Part shown: one piece after another, positions 1-13,100 of the stretch | Layout: every line of letters begins with the position of its first letter | How positions within the stretch are numbered: the first letter of the stretch is position 1 | NCBI GenBank assembly: GCA_030159075.1 | Contig: BROG01000516.1 | Coordinates: forward strand, 62,001 to 126,000 | DNA length: 64,000 nucleotides | Reading direction: 5' to 3' | Origin: Atrina japonica | Taxonomy: Eukaryota > Mollusca > Bivalvia > Pterioida > Pinnidae | Notes under the pieces: generated by a model | Databases searched by the model: none | What the model saw: the letters and a program-made list of their open reading frames with translations, nothing else | What the model was told of the DNA's origin: nothing | Translations under genes and position numbers: made by a program

Positions 1-375
1 AGGAAATCATGCAAAAATGAATGAAAATAACAAAGTCTTAAAAAGACCTCACAATCACATCAAAAATTGATATTACAATTTTTATGAAAAATACAAACTT
101 CAATCATACATCCATGTAGATCACTCAGAAACAATCTGTATTTCAATTCATCTAGTGGTTCTGAAGAAGAAGAATTTTAAAGAGGGTACCTTTTGGGACC
201 TATTCTGCCCTGCCCTGGATCTGCCAATCTGGCTTAAAAGTACAAACTTGGTAAAGCACCTTGAGCACTTGCTTCCTGTCAAGTTTTGTCAAAATCATTT
301 CAGTGGTTTCAGAGAAGAAGTCGAAAATTTGAAAAGTTTATTGACGGACGATGACTCAGGTGAGCTGATAAAAAG
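1..375 (+). repeat. Partial interspersed repeat (aggccc/caggtgagct family)
   Basis: Closely resembles 35690-36597: the same order of blocks (tcatgcaaaaatga, catccatgta, atcactcagaaacaat, ggtaccttttgggacctatt) and the same ending caggtgagct. The element is cut by the window edge. The short frame inside it (155-442) is not a gene. Confidence 0.8.
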
Positions 376-774
376 AAATAATCTTGAAACTGAAAACAAC
401 AAAATGGGTTACCCTTGTTTTTTACTTTGTGCAGTCAACTGATAAATGCTTTTCATGTGTTGATGACAAAAATGTGTTTAAGAAACAACAGGCCCCTGGA
501 AGCATTTATTAGATAGATTCTTAGAGAGAACCCTAACTTAAACTAAGTTATTTGACAGACCCAAATATTGACTAACAACACACACACAAAAAAAACAAAA
601 CAATCCTGCCATCTTTGATCTCAGGGCATAATAAATATGTTCATCAAAAACATGAGAAGGCAAAGTTTGCAGATTATGGGGTGAGAAGTTAAGGTATTAA
701 TTAAAAACATGTGTCAAATGTTATGCAATGCAAACTGTCAAAGTCCTATGTTTTTCAACATTATGTTTTTAATG

Positions 775-958
775 TACAGTAAAGCCTGCTTTAGTGAGTA
801 CCTGTGTATAAAGACCCCCCGGTCACAAAGACCGTTTTTTTTGCTGTCACCAATAGTACCATTTGTGTACAAATCAACCTCTATATAAAGACCACCTCCC
901 TATGAAGACTTGTTTTGTTGTGTCCTGAAGGGTGTCTTTAAATACAAGTTTCACTGTA
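775..958. mobile_element. MITE with TA flanks, abuts DISP3 donor
   Basis: Imperfect terminal inverted repeats (tacagtaaagcctgc / agtttcactgta), internal 'tataaagacc' blocks in both orientations, and TA at both ends. Same family as the elements at 18421, 23346, 34529, 52418, 54181 and 61875. Confidence 0.7.
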
Positions 959-963
959 TTTAC

Positions 964-1107
964 TTTTGTCCAGAATGGTGAGGTCTGAAATATGGACTGT
1001 AATTCTGGCATATCCTTTAGTTCTGTCTCCCTGATAGTGGTCATCAGACTTTCCCAGGAAAGATACTGTTTGTAGGCAGTGAAGTATGACTGACTTTCTG
1101 AGGACGT
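964..1107 (-). CDS. DISP3: DISP3 exon 13: end of luminal loop 2, last exon in window
   Basis: Acceptor cttttcag, donor GTAAAT. Codes TSSESQSYFTAYKQYLSWES, then IFQTSPFWTK (vertebrate: GKSSFQTYSDYLRWES, FQTCEHWKQ). 144 bases, phase 0 both ends. The next exon, with the following membrane helices, must lie left of base 1. A MITE starts five bases inside the donor. Confidence 0.93.
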
Positions 1108-4100
1108 CTGAAAAGACAAAGAACCATTAATTATATACTGTCAATGTAGATATTTCTGCATGTTGTTAATTACATGATTTTCTTATGCAAACCGTAAGCA
1201 TGGGGGTATTTTACATGATGTCATGCCTTACTGTAACCAGTCCTGTATTAAACGATGATTCTTAGCACAATTGTGGGACTGGTACATAGGGGTGGGTGGG
1301 TGGGAGGGGGCGTAATTTACACAGAAAACTCTTCATATCGTATTTAGTGTAAATTACCCCCCCCCCCCCCCTGCATAAATTTCCATGTTTACAGTACTTG
1401 TCTTAATATTAACCCATCGGTAAGTGGCATTTCAAGGCAGGTGGCCTCTTAACAGAACCAGTCTGTAAGTGGTATTTCAAGGCAGCTGGCCTCTTAACAG
1501 AACCAGTCTGTAAGTGGTATTACAAGGCAGCTGGCCTCTTAACAGAACCAGTCTGTAAGTTCTATTTCAAGGCAGCTGGCCTCTTAACAGAACCAGTCTG
1601 TAAGTTCTATTTCAAGGCAGCTGGCCTCTTAACAGAACCAGTCTGTAAGTTCTATTTCAAGGCAGTTGGCCTCTTAACAGAACCAGTCTGTAAGTGGTAT
1701 TTCAAGGCAGCTGGCCTCTTAACAGAACCAGTCTGTAAGTGGTATTATAAGGCAGCTGGCCTCTTAACAGAACCAGTCTGTAAGTTCTATTTCAAGGCAG
1801 TTGGCCTCTTAACAGAACCAGTCTGTAAGTGGTATTTCAAGGCAGCTGGCCTATTAACAGAACCAGTCTGTAAGTGGTATTTCAAGGCAGCTGGCCTCTT
1901 AACAGAACCAGTCTGTAAGTGGTATTTCAAGGCAGCTAGCCTCTTAACAGAACCAGTCTGTAAGTTCTATTTCAAGGAATTTGACCTCTTAACAAAACCA
2001 ATCTGTAAGTGGTATTTCAAGCAAACCATCTGTAAGTTCCAGTAATCTTTCAGAGCATCTGGCCTTTCAACAGAACTTTAATGAGGTGACTTTAACGGGT
2101 CTCTTTCACAGATCATCACAAGGTCGAAAATTTAATTTCAGATAAACTGATGGCTTTTGTAATTACACTGTATTTGATGAGCTGATCTTAGCTATACAGA
2201 TTTAAAACAATAGAAATTGCTATGAATCCTATAACTCTTAATTTTTCAGCATGGCTTTATACATGTATGTAGAATCCAAAACATCTTAGGATGCTGTGGA
2301 TCCATAAAATCCTTAACCATCATAACTGTGGATGTAGTTAATTAAAATAAGCAATAAATCATATTTTCTCAAGAGAACATTTTCAAGTTGTTCCATTCTG
2401 TTCAGTTTTGTCAGAATAGTTTGTACTCAGATCATGTGACTTCAACAGAAAGTCGGGCAGTCATCCAGTTTTGTAATAATTACATTGACCATATCAATGA
2501 TATCTTGTTACAGTTCATCTGCGAGGAATAAAATTAAGATAAATGTTCTCTATTGTAAACTTGACAAGTCTCATCACTTTGATGTAGACCACTTTTCAAA
2601 TCTTGCACCTACTGTAAACAGAAATTTTTGCAGGATTTTATTTTCGCAATACACAAGATCTAAATTTATTTGCAAGACGATATTTTTGCAATTTTGAATG
2701 CCTATTATTTTTAATTTTTTTGACTTTTACAATAAATATTCCTATATATTTTGTGAAAACAATGTCAGGTCAGTGTAATATGTGTATACAAATAGTAAGG
2801 TTGAATTCATCAATTGTAAGTGAATAATTGACAAACTGGGTATCTTACAAAATTTTCAAAAAATATTTAGGAATATAAGATGTATGCCTGTGTATATCTC
2901 TTTTTCATTATTGTACGTCAATCTAAGTAGTAAAAAAGAAAGAAAAATTTGGGGAAAAAACACAGCTAATGCCCCTTTAAGCTACCAGATACATATAGTC
3001 TAACTTGCACTAGCCACACACTGTAATACTTACAGATTCAAAGGCAAATGCCCACCAAAGCAAGGATTTATGCTGGTAATCCATTCCACCCACGTAATGC
3101 GCATTAGGAGCTCTATTATACACACTCAAGATCATCTTGGGTAAATTCTTACACTCGGGAATTGTATTGGTCTCAAAACTGGATGGCACTGAGAAAGAGA
3201 ACATGATATATCACCGTCAGGAATCCTTAGTGTGAGAAAAAGATCAGCAAGTGATACATATATACACATGTAGCCTCATAACACACTAATTGTGGCACAC
3301 TTCATCAGTTTTGTCTACAGTATTAATTGTAATTCAGTTGCACATTAGAGTCATATGAATGTAACGTATAAGTTAGATAAATGTGAAATTCATGTGAAAA
3401 TTTTCACATAAAAATCGGCTTAAATTCATGTGAAATCATATGAACAAAATCTGCCTGTTATATGGCTTGCAAGCTAACATTTGTTCATGTGAATCAACAT
3501 TTAATATGAAATTCACATGAATTTAATGTATAAACTTGATTAACCTAAAATTCACATGAAATTTTCACATTAAAAACTTCATGACGGCTAATATTGAACT
3601 ACATAAAACATCGTAAAATGTTCTCCAATTCAAACATTATACAATATACAGACAAACTGATCATGACTAGTGCACACATACACTGCAATTAGTCAGAAAA
3701 TGATAACAAAAACTTGATACAAATACCCTTAATTAGCAATAGCACGTGTACCATTCACTGCTGTTACATCGATATGGAAAACATGTCAAACATGAGTATA
3801 CGTCAAATTATGGGAAGTATTTCATTGGAAACTGCAATTTTTCATTTTTCTAAATAAAAATATTGTAATTCTTTAAATATACTTTTATCACCTTTAAGTT
3901 AAACAGATAAAAACAAAAGAATGTATTGGTATTCTCTGACCAGTTTGAGACTCCACGATTGAACAGAAGTGTTATATAAATAGCCTTGACAGATTGAGGT
4001 TACTTCAGGGGAAATTCAATGAAGGGTGGCAAATTATTAATTTGTTTTCAGCTTCATTTCCTTCCTCAAAGCATTTCAATGCTCTATTTCTGTTCCTAAA

Positions 4101-7100
4101 CATACAGTACAATATCTTTATCAATTCTATCTCTCTCCTTTTTCTGTTTTTTTTGTGTTTTGTTTGTTTGCTACCTGTATGGCAACATGTTTACGTCTTT
4201 GTGAAATGTTAGTAAGCTCTGACCCATCTCAATTCTTTGCCCATCTCAGCTTGTATCCTCTTTGGCTAAGTCATCCCTATGGTTGACTGACTCGTAACCA
4301 AAATAAGAAGAGTCGTACCCATCGTTTTCCTAATAATAACAATAATGTTGGAACTATGGTACACCGATGACTTAGTTCTCAAGCATATAGAAAAACTACC
4401 TAGTCTCGATCATTTTACGTAGGAATTATGAACACCCGTTATGCTTTTTTGGTTGTTCCATTCCATACAGTTTTGTCGGATTAGTTAGTGTTCATACCAT
4501 GTGACCTCAACAGAATGTCGGGCAAGATCCCTTCCGGTTTCGTAATACTAACATTGACAACATTCAATTTTTAGTAGGCTGAAATTATAGCAATATACAT
4601 GGCAATTGTGTGGTGTTTGCAAGCAGTGCAATTTCGATTGAAAATTACGACATTTTCGATGGCATAAGAAGTTTACAACGCGCAATGACGATCCTACTAA
4701 TAGTATGTTCCTTAAATGTTCCTCTAATACGACTTCTGATTGACATGACAATTTTCTCTAATGTCATATAAACAAATGAAAATCCAACATAGTGATTCCT
4801 AAATTTGCTGTGTAAACTGTAAACAGACAGTATAGGTAGCCCTATCATCAAAAAACCACGGTCCGGATTCGCTATGCTCTTTCCTACCTGTAGTTTCATG
4901 TGACCGAAATCACTTGTGCATATTTTTATTATTCATGAAGCCTCAAGCAACGCGAGTAAACGGTGCTTGCACATTCGTCAGCTAATCAGATCGAGGCTAT
5001 CAAACAATTTAGAATTGTATTAGATCAATGGACTTCGCGATAACTTCCATTGCCGATCACAACTACTGAGATTGGATAAATTGAACACACTTACTCCTTT
5101 ATAAATATTCATAGGCTGCGAGTGATTTCGGGTACATGAAACCATGGGTAAGCAAGTGCATAGCAATTCCGGACTGTGGTTTTACGTCTATGAGGGCGCT
5201 CATCTATATAAACATCTATGCACAATTGGGGGTTCTGAATTTCTTTGTTTTCAAAACCAAAATCAAATTGCCAAAAGCTCGAAAATTGTAACGACCCCTT
5301 TACCTTATATCCATATAACCTGGCGAGAGAATCAGTTCTTGACCCGAACACATTCAAATTTTAGGTAATAAAGAATAGCGACATTAAATTTAAACTGACA
5401 AGAATAATCTATCTCTCTTGTTATCCTACCTATGAGTATCCAGTGGGGAATAAACAAAAATTTTCCCCATAAAAATTGTCATAATCAAAAATTGAGTAGA
5501 ATCATCTGCAAGATAATTAAAAGGTTAATCTACCTATCAAGTTTTGTAAAGTTCATAAATAATTCTACAATCAAACAGGCAATGGGCACGAATGAGATAA
5601 TCAATGGGAACGAGTCATCTAAAACATGGGTACGAGTCAACCAATTCAATTAGGTACGAGTTGTGATGGATACGAGATGACAATAACCTATACATTGAAC
5701 TTATTCATTTGAGGTTGCCTTGAATATTACGCAATTCCGTTTGTATTTATTTTCGTTATGAGTAAAAATCATTTTTTAATCTTCAATCTCAGATTACTAG
5801 AAAACTCACTCAAAAGCGTAATTAATGGGAAGATAACAACTTTATATGAACATTTTGCAAAGCATATTGCCATTTAAATTAAAATTAACAACCTTTCTGA
5901 GCATAAATCGCCGGTCATGGGTCTTTAAAATCTGGTTTAATTCATGTGAAATTCATATGAACAAAATTTCTTGACCGTGTGATAAGTGATGCCACATTAC
6001 ATAACCATTTTTTATAGGTGATCTCACATCATTACTTTATCTCTCTATGATTGGTCACACTATATCATCACTTTATCATTTAGACTTTGCATTTTCTGAT
6101 TTTATTACCAAGACAACATGTCAAAATAATTTCCATCAATTCTGGACATCACACATTGCTAAATGAGATAACATTTGTTGTGTTTTGTCCCCATACACTG
6201 AAATATTTGAGGAGTATACAAATATAATTTCTTATAGTATAAATATAAATATAATATTAGGGACCAGCAATTAGACTTGCGGCCCTTGCTATACAAAAAG
6301 GTGTCATTTATTAATGAATTAACTGTATATATCATTCTTATAAAAAATTACTGCACTAAATTAGGTTTCCAATTTATAAACTTACAGAATGCAGGCAGAC
6401 ACTGTGCCGTTCCATTCCGAACCAGATCTGTTTTAGCTGCAATCATGGTACAAATTTTACATAGCTTCGCCAGCCCTCTTTTGATATTCTTGGTGTTGTT
6501 TGCAAATTTAAACAGTTTACTGAAAGCTGGATCAAATTCTACTTTTCCCTGAAGTGAAAATATGATAATAACAATATAAAAACAGTGGAATCTCATGCCA
6601 AAATCAGATGAGTATAAATTTCAGTTTTGTCAAATTTGAAAGGTCAGTCATGATTTATCTTACTATAATTTTGGATACTTTGGATATCTCAAAGTTTTTA
6701 AGATGAAATTTCACTTCTGTCAAAGTAAATTTGGGGTCCGAAGTATCATAATATTAAAGAAAAAACATTTTCTACCTCAAAATTACCTTTTGCATCTAGG
6801 GTTTACTTTCTGTTAGCATGACCATGGTAATTAATTATTTATTTACTGCAAACAAAAAGAATTTACTTCTACTTACATTAAATGGTATTATGGGCATATT
6901 GGGTGATCTCCACCCATTTTTAACTCATCCCATCACAATTTCAGCTTTATTATTCTTGACACATATGATCATGAACTGCCCAACTCCATTGGACATGGCG
7001 GCATGATTGTAAAATGTGAGGTACACATACTTTTCTCAGTTTTATTGTTTTAATTTTGTCAATGTCAGCATTCAGGGTAACAATAAAGATCGGAAAATTT

Positions 7101-10100
7101 TCTTTTAGTGACCTGATATATTCATTCATATATTCATCTAATTTTTTTCAGGTATTTAAAATAGCGTTGAAAAGCATATATTTTACATAATACATGCACT
7201 TTCCAACAAAAATCACGTCTTTTAAAAATGTAGATATAAAACACATAAAAATCGGCCGACTTTAACATAGCCTGAGCACTAAAATGACCGAATTACAAAG
7301 TACATTTGATATGGCGAAAGAGTTTATCTGAAAGGTCATTGCATACTAAAATACAGCTGGATTTTTTAAGGTAAACTGAAATTCTAATAAAACAAATAAC
7401 ATCAAAAAGAAGATCTTTTACAACATTTCAAGTGCTTGATACTGTATTTGAACACATATTTAATCACATGCTCGACTATATGTCAGGGGACAGACAGCTT
7501 ATATCACTTTAAGGCAAAAATATAAAAAAAAATTATTCTGTAACTGATGATATTTGTATAATGATGTTATACAGCTGTACATAATGGTGAAAAATTATTC
7601 CTCAATTACAGAAAACTTTCGAAATGTTAAAAAAAATTGTTTGAGCACCGTAATCTATCTATCTATTCTTTTTTTTTATCAGAAAATCGTAAGTGTGACG
7701 CAAATATCTATATGTGAGTAATGAAAAATAATGATATGTTTCCTATTCACTCCAATCTGGAAGATTAACAAAGGACTACATAGTCAAAATAATAAAACAG
7801 AAGTTGAACTTAAGTGTTGAGCAAAGTGGTTACTTTTGGCCCAGGACATGTATTAGTAATTAAACGATACATGCTTTACAGTAAAGCTTCACATAATCGT
7901 TAAATATTCTTACATTCTCATCATCGATCACATGACCTTCATTCTCCTTATCTCTTATGATGCCCTTGATTCCAAATACAATATAAACAGAAGCTCCAGT
8001 TTCTATCATAGGTCTATCCTTGGGGTTACTACAGTCTTGAATCTCACACAAATTTTTGGTGTGCATTTTACTTGTTGGTTTAGGCGCATGAGTTGTCGCC
8101 TCTTTGTGTGTAGGATTAGGAACAGTGTAAGTCTGACTTTTGATAGTGGGTTTTGTTGTACTTCTAATTCTTGGAGATGTCTTAGGGGGTCCCCATGGGA
8201 GAGGAAATGATGCTGTTGTAGTTGTTTGTCTGACTGTTGTTGATGATTTTGTTTTTTTCTGGTTGTTCTTTTCTGGTTTTTTCCATTTCGCTGAAATAGA
8301 AATATTCAAACATCTCTTAAAGATCATCAAAATAAAAACATACAACAGTACTTTAGGAATCCAAACAAGGGAAACTGATAATGTGTCATTAGACTTCCTT
8401 CAGCGGTATATAAATTTAGTTTGTTTATTTCAATGACGTTACTCATCCTTCCAAAAATAATCTTGTATATACACAACAATGTCTACAGATGATGTGCCCA
8501 CTAAATAAGACTTTTAGCATAGAAGTATGCCAAATGAATGTTCTTATAGTTCCTAACATGATCTCAGTTTGAAGTCTGATATGGTTGTTATGTATTTACA
8601 TGTATGGTGATATCCTGTGGAATAAGAAAATTTTGTGTGGTTAAAATTTTGTTGTTTTTAAAATATAACAAATTTGTTGACATTAATTTATGTAAAATTT
8701 CATCATGGTTTTAATTTCATTGATAAATGAAAACAACAAAATAAACGAAACTTAAACCATAATGAAATTTTCTAAATCTACAATTTTACAAATTTTTTTA
8801 ACATGTCACACTTCCCATGAGAATGGAATGTCTATTTGAAGTCTAATCAGGAGGATGTAACTTTTCTTTTGGTGCAATCTCATCTCAGTTCTACTAATTT
8901 ATGGGAAAACATTATCGTACAAGTGCTTTTTTTATTTTATCATGCAATACCCATCATGGCAATGCAACATTTGTTTAAAGTGTAATACAGAAGTCAATGG
9001 AATTTCCTACTGCAGAGTGGTTAGTAACAGAATAGTCACAAACATTGTTGAAGCCCTACATGTAGATTTGACTCTACTGAAATTAAAATCCTGACAACAT
9101 GCAGATACATGGATATGGTATATCCTTTTATATGTAACTTGACTCAACATTCATTGTACTCTATGTATACTAATTTTAGTGGTATTTGAATATTAGCGCC
9201 TTTCACGCTCAAGTCATTGCGCTAATTCAAGGCCACCACTAAAATGTCTACATCCTGTCATTCTATATACATACATGTCACAAAGCTAATGAAATCAAGT
9301 GCGCGAATTTAAGATTGCGCTAAGAAGTCTATACCCCCTTAGATTGCTAAAATATGAGTGCGTTGATTTAAATACATATACAGTATTTAACCTTCCCTTA
9401 TTGATATCCATTGGAATTAACCTGTCTGAATGGATTTATTTACTTGTCAGATGAAATAGCAAAAATTTTATGGTAAAAATATATTTTTGAAACTATAGAT
9501 TTAACAATTTTATGTTCATTTGTATATGAATGAGTCTTATTATGACCCATACTTATTCATTAAGATCTTTTTTTTTTTTTAAATAACATTGAACTTGCAG
9601 TCAATTTGATCATATCCTGTCTTGGCCCATTTACCCCTAAAGACACATTTGGACTGGTCTAAGTCATTGTTTTACAGAAGAGTCCAATGCTTTTCAGTGT
9701 TTGATGAGTTAAAAACACATATCATTGTATATCTATATCATAATGACATCTGTTTCAAATTTCCACTTTCCCAGTTGGTCAGGTAGAAGATTTGTTTTCG
9801 TATGAATTTGTCTACCCAAAACAGGGTCTGATCTGCCAGGGGGTGGTCTGTCAAAAGGTGAATCTAATGTCAGCATAACCCCAAATACTCATTCATTTTA
9901 AGAGTTTGTTTTGGCTAAAAGTTATATTTAAGACAAATAGTATGTTGAAGGGTTTTTTAAAGACTTTTATGACCCCTGATGTCCGAACTTTAGAGCTAGA
10001 TAAAGCTTGACAATATATTATTTTGATACCTTTTGGATCAACTGTTGATGGTTTCAACATGAAGGTAACATGTTCTGATGACTTTGTTGTTCGTGGCTGA

Positions 10101-13100
10101 GGTCTAGTTGGTGGCAGTATAGGCATGACTGGGCGTGAAGTCTGCAGGTGTGGATGATAGGGCAGCGGTTTGTTTGGTGAGTCAAGCTGAAAAAAAGATA
10201 AAAAATTCTCTTGTCAGAAACGATCATGTACCTGACCGCATTATTTATACAAGAACTATTATAATCAGAATTATTTTGTTATTACCAAATCATCCCTTTC
10301 AAAATATTCACAAATGTCAACTTTAAAGTTCTATAAGAATGATTGTCTTATACTTAAACTTCTCAGAGAAAAAACACAAATTAACGGGGACAAATCAGTG
10401 GTTCTGTAAATATTTGAATTAGCTGTAAGAAATATCAGTGTCAGGAACAAGGATATCAGCGAGTCTGATTGTATAACATTTGTTTTCTTGGGTATGTTAT
10501 TACAGTACATTTTCTTAAAACATAATTCAATAAAACTGACAGAATAAACAAAGTGTAACCTATCTACCAGGTATATCAGGTATTACATGGTTTTATTGAC
10601 CGTCATAAAAATGATCACCATCAACAATTTTTCCTTGGTCAATAAAATGATGCATTGACCTCATAAAAAGGATATAACTGTATATTAATAGATTTCTTCT
10701 ATGATTAAAGAAACAGAAATAATTTTTTATGTAATTCTGTGGTCAATCATCGTCAGCTGTATTCAACATTAAAATAATACAGAGAAATTGGATCTTACAT
10801 TATAAACTGCTGAGCACTTATAACAGGATAAAGAGTCAACTCCAAGTTTTGTCTTTAAATCCAGCAACATCTGTAGATTTGTGTCTCCTCTAAATATCTG
10901 TGGTGGCTTTGATGCTGTACTCAACTGTGTTGCTATACCTATTGTCACCACAAGAACCACCAAGGAAATCACTGAAAAACAGTTGTCATAGTAACAATAT
11001 ATTATCAACATGCTAAAATAGTTTTAGGATAGAATGTATCAGATTAACAAACTGCTCCGGATAGTGTATTACCAATACAAGAACCAATATTGACCTGGTG
11101 ACATCACTGTCCAGGCTTGATGATACTATCAAGGGTTGGTGATGTCACTGTTAGAGCTTCACACCATCACTTAAAAGTCTTGTCAATGTTACTGTCAGGG
11201 TTTGGTGATATCAACATCAGGGCTGGGTGACATCACTGTCAGGGCATGATGATGACACTGCCTGGGCTTGATGATGTCACTGTCAGGGCTTGATGATACA
11301 ATAAGGGATTCACACCATCACTTTCTGGGCCTTGCAATGTTACTGTCAGAGTTTGGTGACATTAACATCAGGGCACAGTGAAGTCACTGTCCCGTCAGGG
11401 CTTGGCAACATCACTGTCAGGGCTTGGTGACATCCTGTCAGAACTTGGCAGCATCATTGTCAGCACTTGCTGACATCACTGTCAAGGAACAAAAGTTTAA
11501 CCTTAAAATTATGAACAAAAGGATACTATAAAACACGTACCTAGTACAATCCACCTAGCTTTGACCACAGGTTTGGCAATAGAGTGATAGACAAATGACT
11601 GCATTAATCCACCAATGTAAGTATCTTCATTGCCATAGTTACCAGATGGTGGTGACATCTGTGGGACAGTTGTTGGTACCAACAATGGCTCATCATCCCC
11701 CTGGTCTCCATAGGTTGCTGCAAGAAAACAAAACATGTATCGTACTGTAAATATGGAAATTTATATTGGCTTTAATTTTTGCTAAACATCAGTTTTAAAT
11801 GTATTTGTGAGATGATATTTTTGCAATTTCGAACACCTATTTCGTCATACTATTATTGTACTTCATTACAAAAGTTGTCCTCTGTACATCCTAATTCTAA
11901 GGTGAGCTCACAATAAAAATCAACAGCTTTCTGAAAAAAATTCTGTTATGTCCATTGCCTAAAATTAAGCCAAGGAACATTGCATTGTGCCTTTCACTTT
12001 CTTTTTCAGAATCAGGTAAGAAAATTAAGCTAGAAATTTATTTTTGTGAACTAGAGCTCTTATGAAAATAAATAAAATTCTTGCAAATAAAACCAGTAAT
12101 CTGTATATCAGAATAATGTATTTGACTCACCCAGGGCACTAAAAAATTCAGGAAAAAAGGGTGGGCACTTAATGGGACCAATTAATAGTCAACTTGACAT
12201 TAAACAACTAATTTATTTATAAGGCACAGTGGTTAAGTTGTTGTAGTTATTACAGAGGACACCTATCGACAGTCTTCTGTTGCTGGGGGCTACAGATAAA
12301 CTGTTACTTACTGTTTTCCAGGTTCACATCTCATTGTCAACCACTTAAAAAAGATTCTGAATCATATGTAAAAAGGGAGGGCACTTATTGGGACATGAGC
12401 GGTTAATTGGTAATACAGTATTACCGCTGCTTTGTTTTTAATTAATGATTCAGATTACCTCTTACTTTGGCATATTGCAGATTTTTCTCACCACTTAAAG
12501 TTGCGCTATTTTAGTTGTAGAATTTAAATTAACATACAGCTATAAGCCCTATCACTAAGATGGAAGTAGATCTAATGTAATTTTGTTTTTCTATTTTGTA
12601 TATGCAAATACTGCAGTGTAATTTGTATTTCTTTCTTTATAAGCAAAGAATACAGAGTAATTTGCATCTTCATGACTTTTATGGTCCACAAAATTAATAA
12701 CATAGAACTGGGCCTAATGTCATCAAATTTACCGTACTCAACTAACTTTTCAGGATTTTTCAATAAAACAAGTCAAACTACACAGATACTATAATGCAAC
12801 TGCAGATGTTTGTATATTTATGGCATAGGATTGTAAAATCATAATGAAAAGTAATGATAATCTGACTTTAAAAATCTCAGAAATATCAAAAAATAATTCA
12901 AGTGATTACTCAAATATTGTGTACCATACTCAACATACTTTTTAATTTTTATGAGAAAATAAAATATTTTGCCAAATGTTCTTGATGTGAAGTAAAAAAT
13001 ATAAATATTTTTTCCCTAATCTTTCACATCCAGAAGTTTTACAATAAACTATTGTCAAAGCAGTAAAACAAGAAACTGCTAAAGACGGTATGGCCAGACT

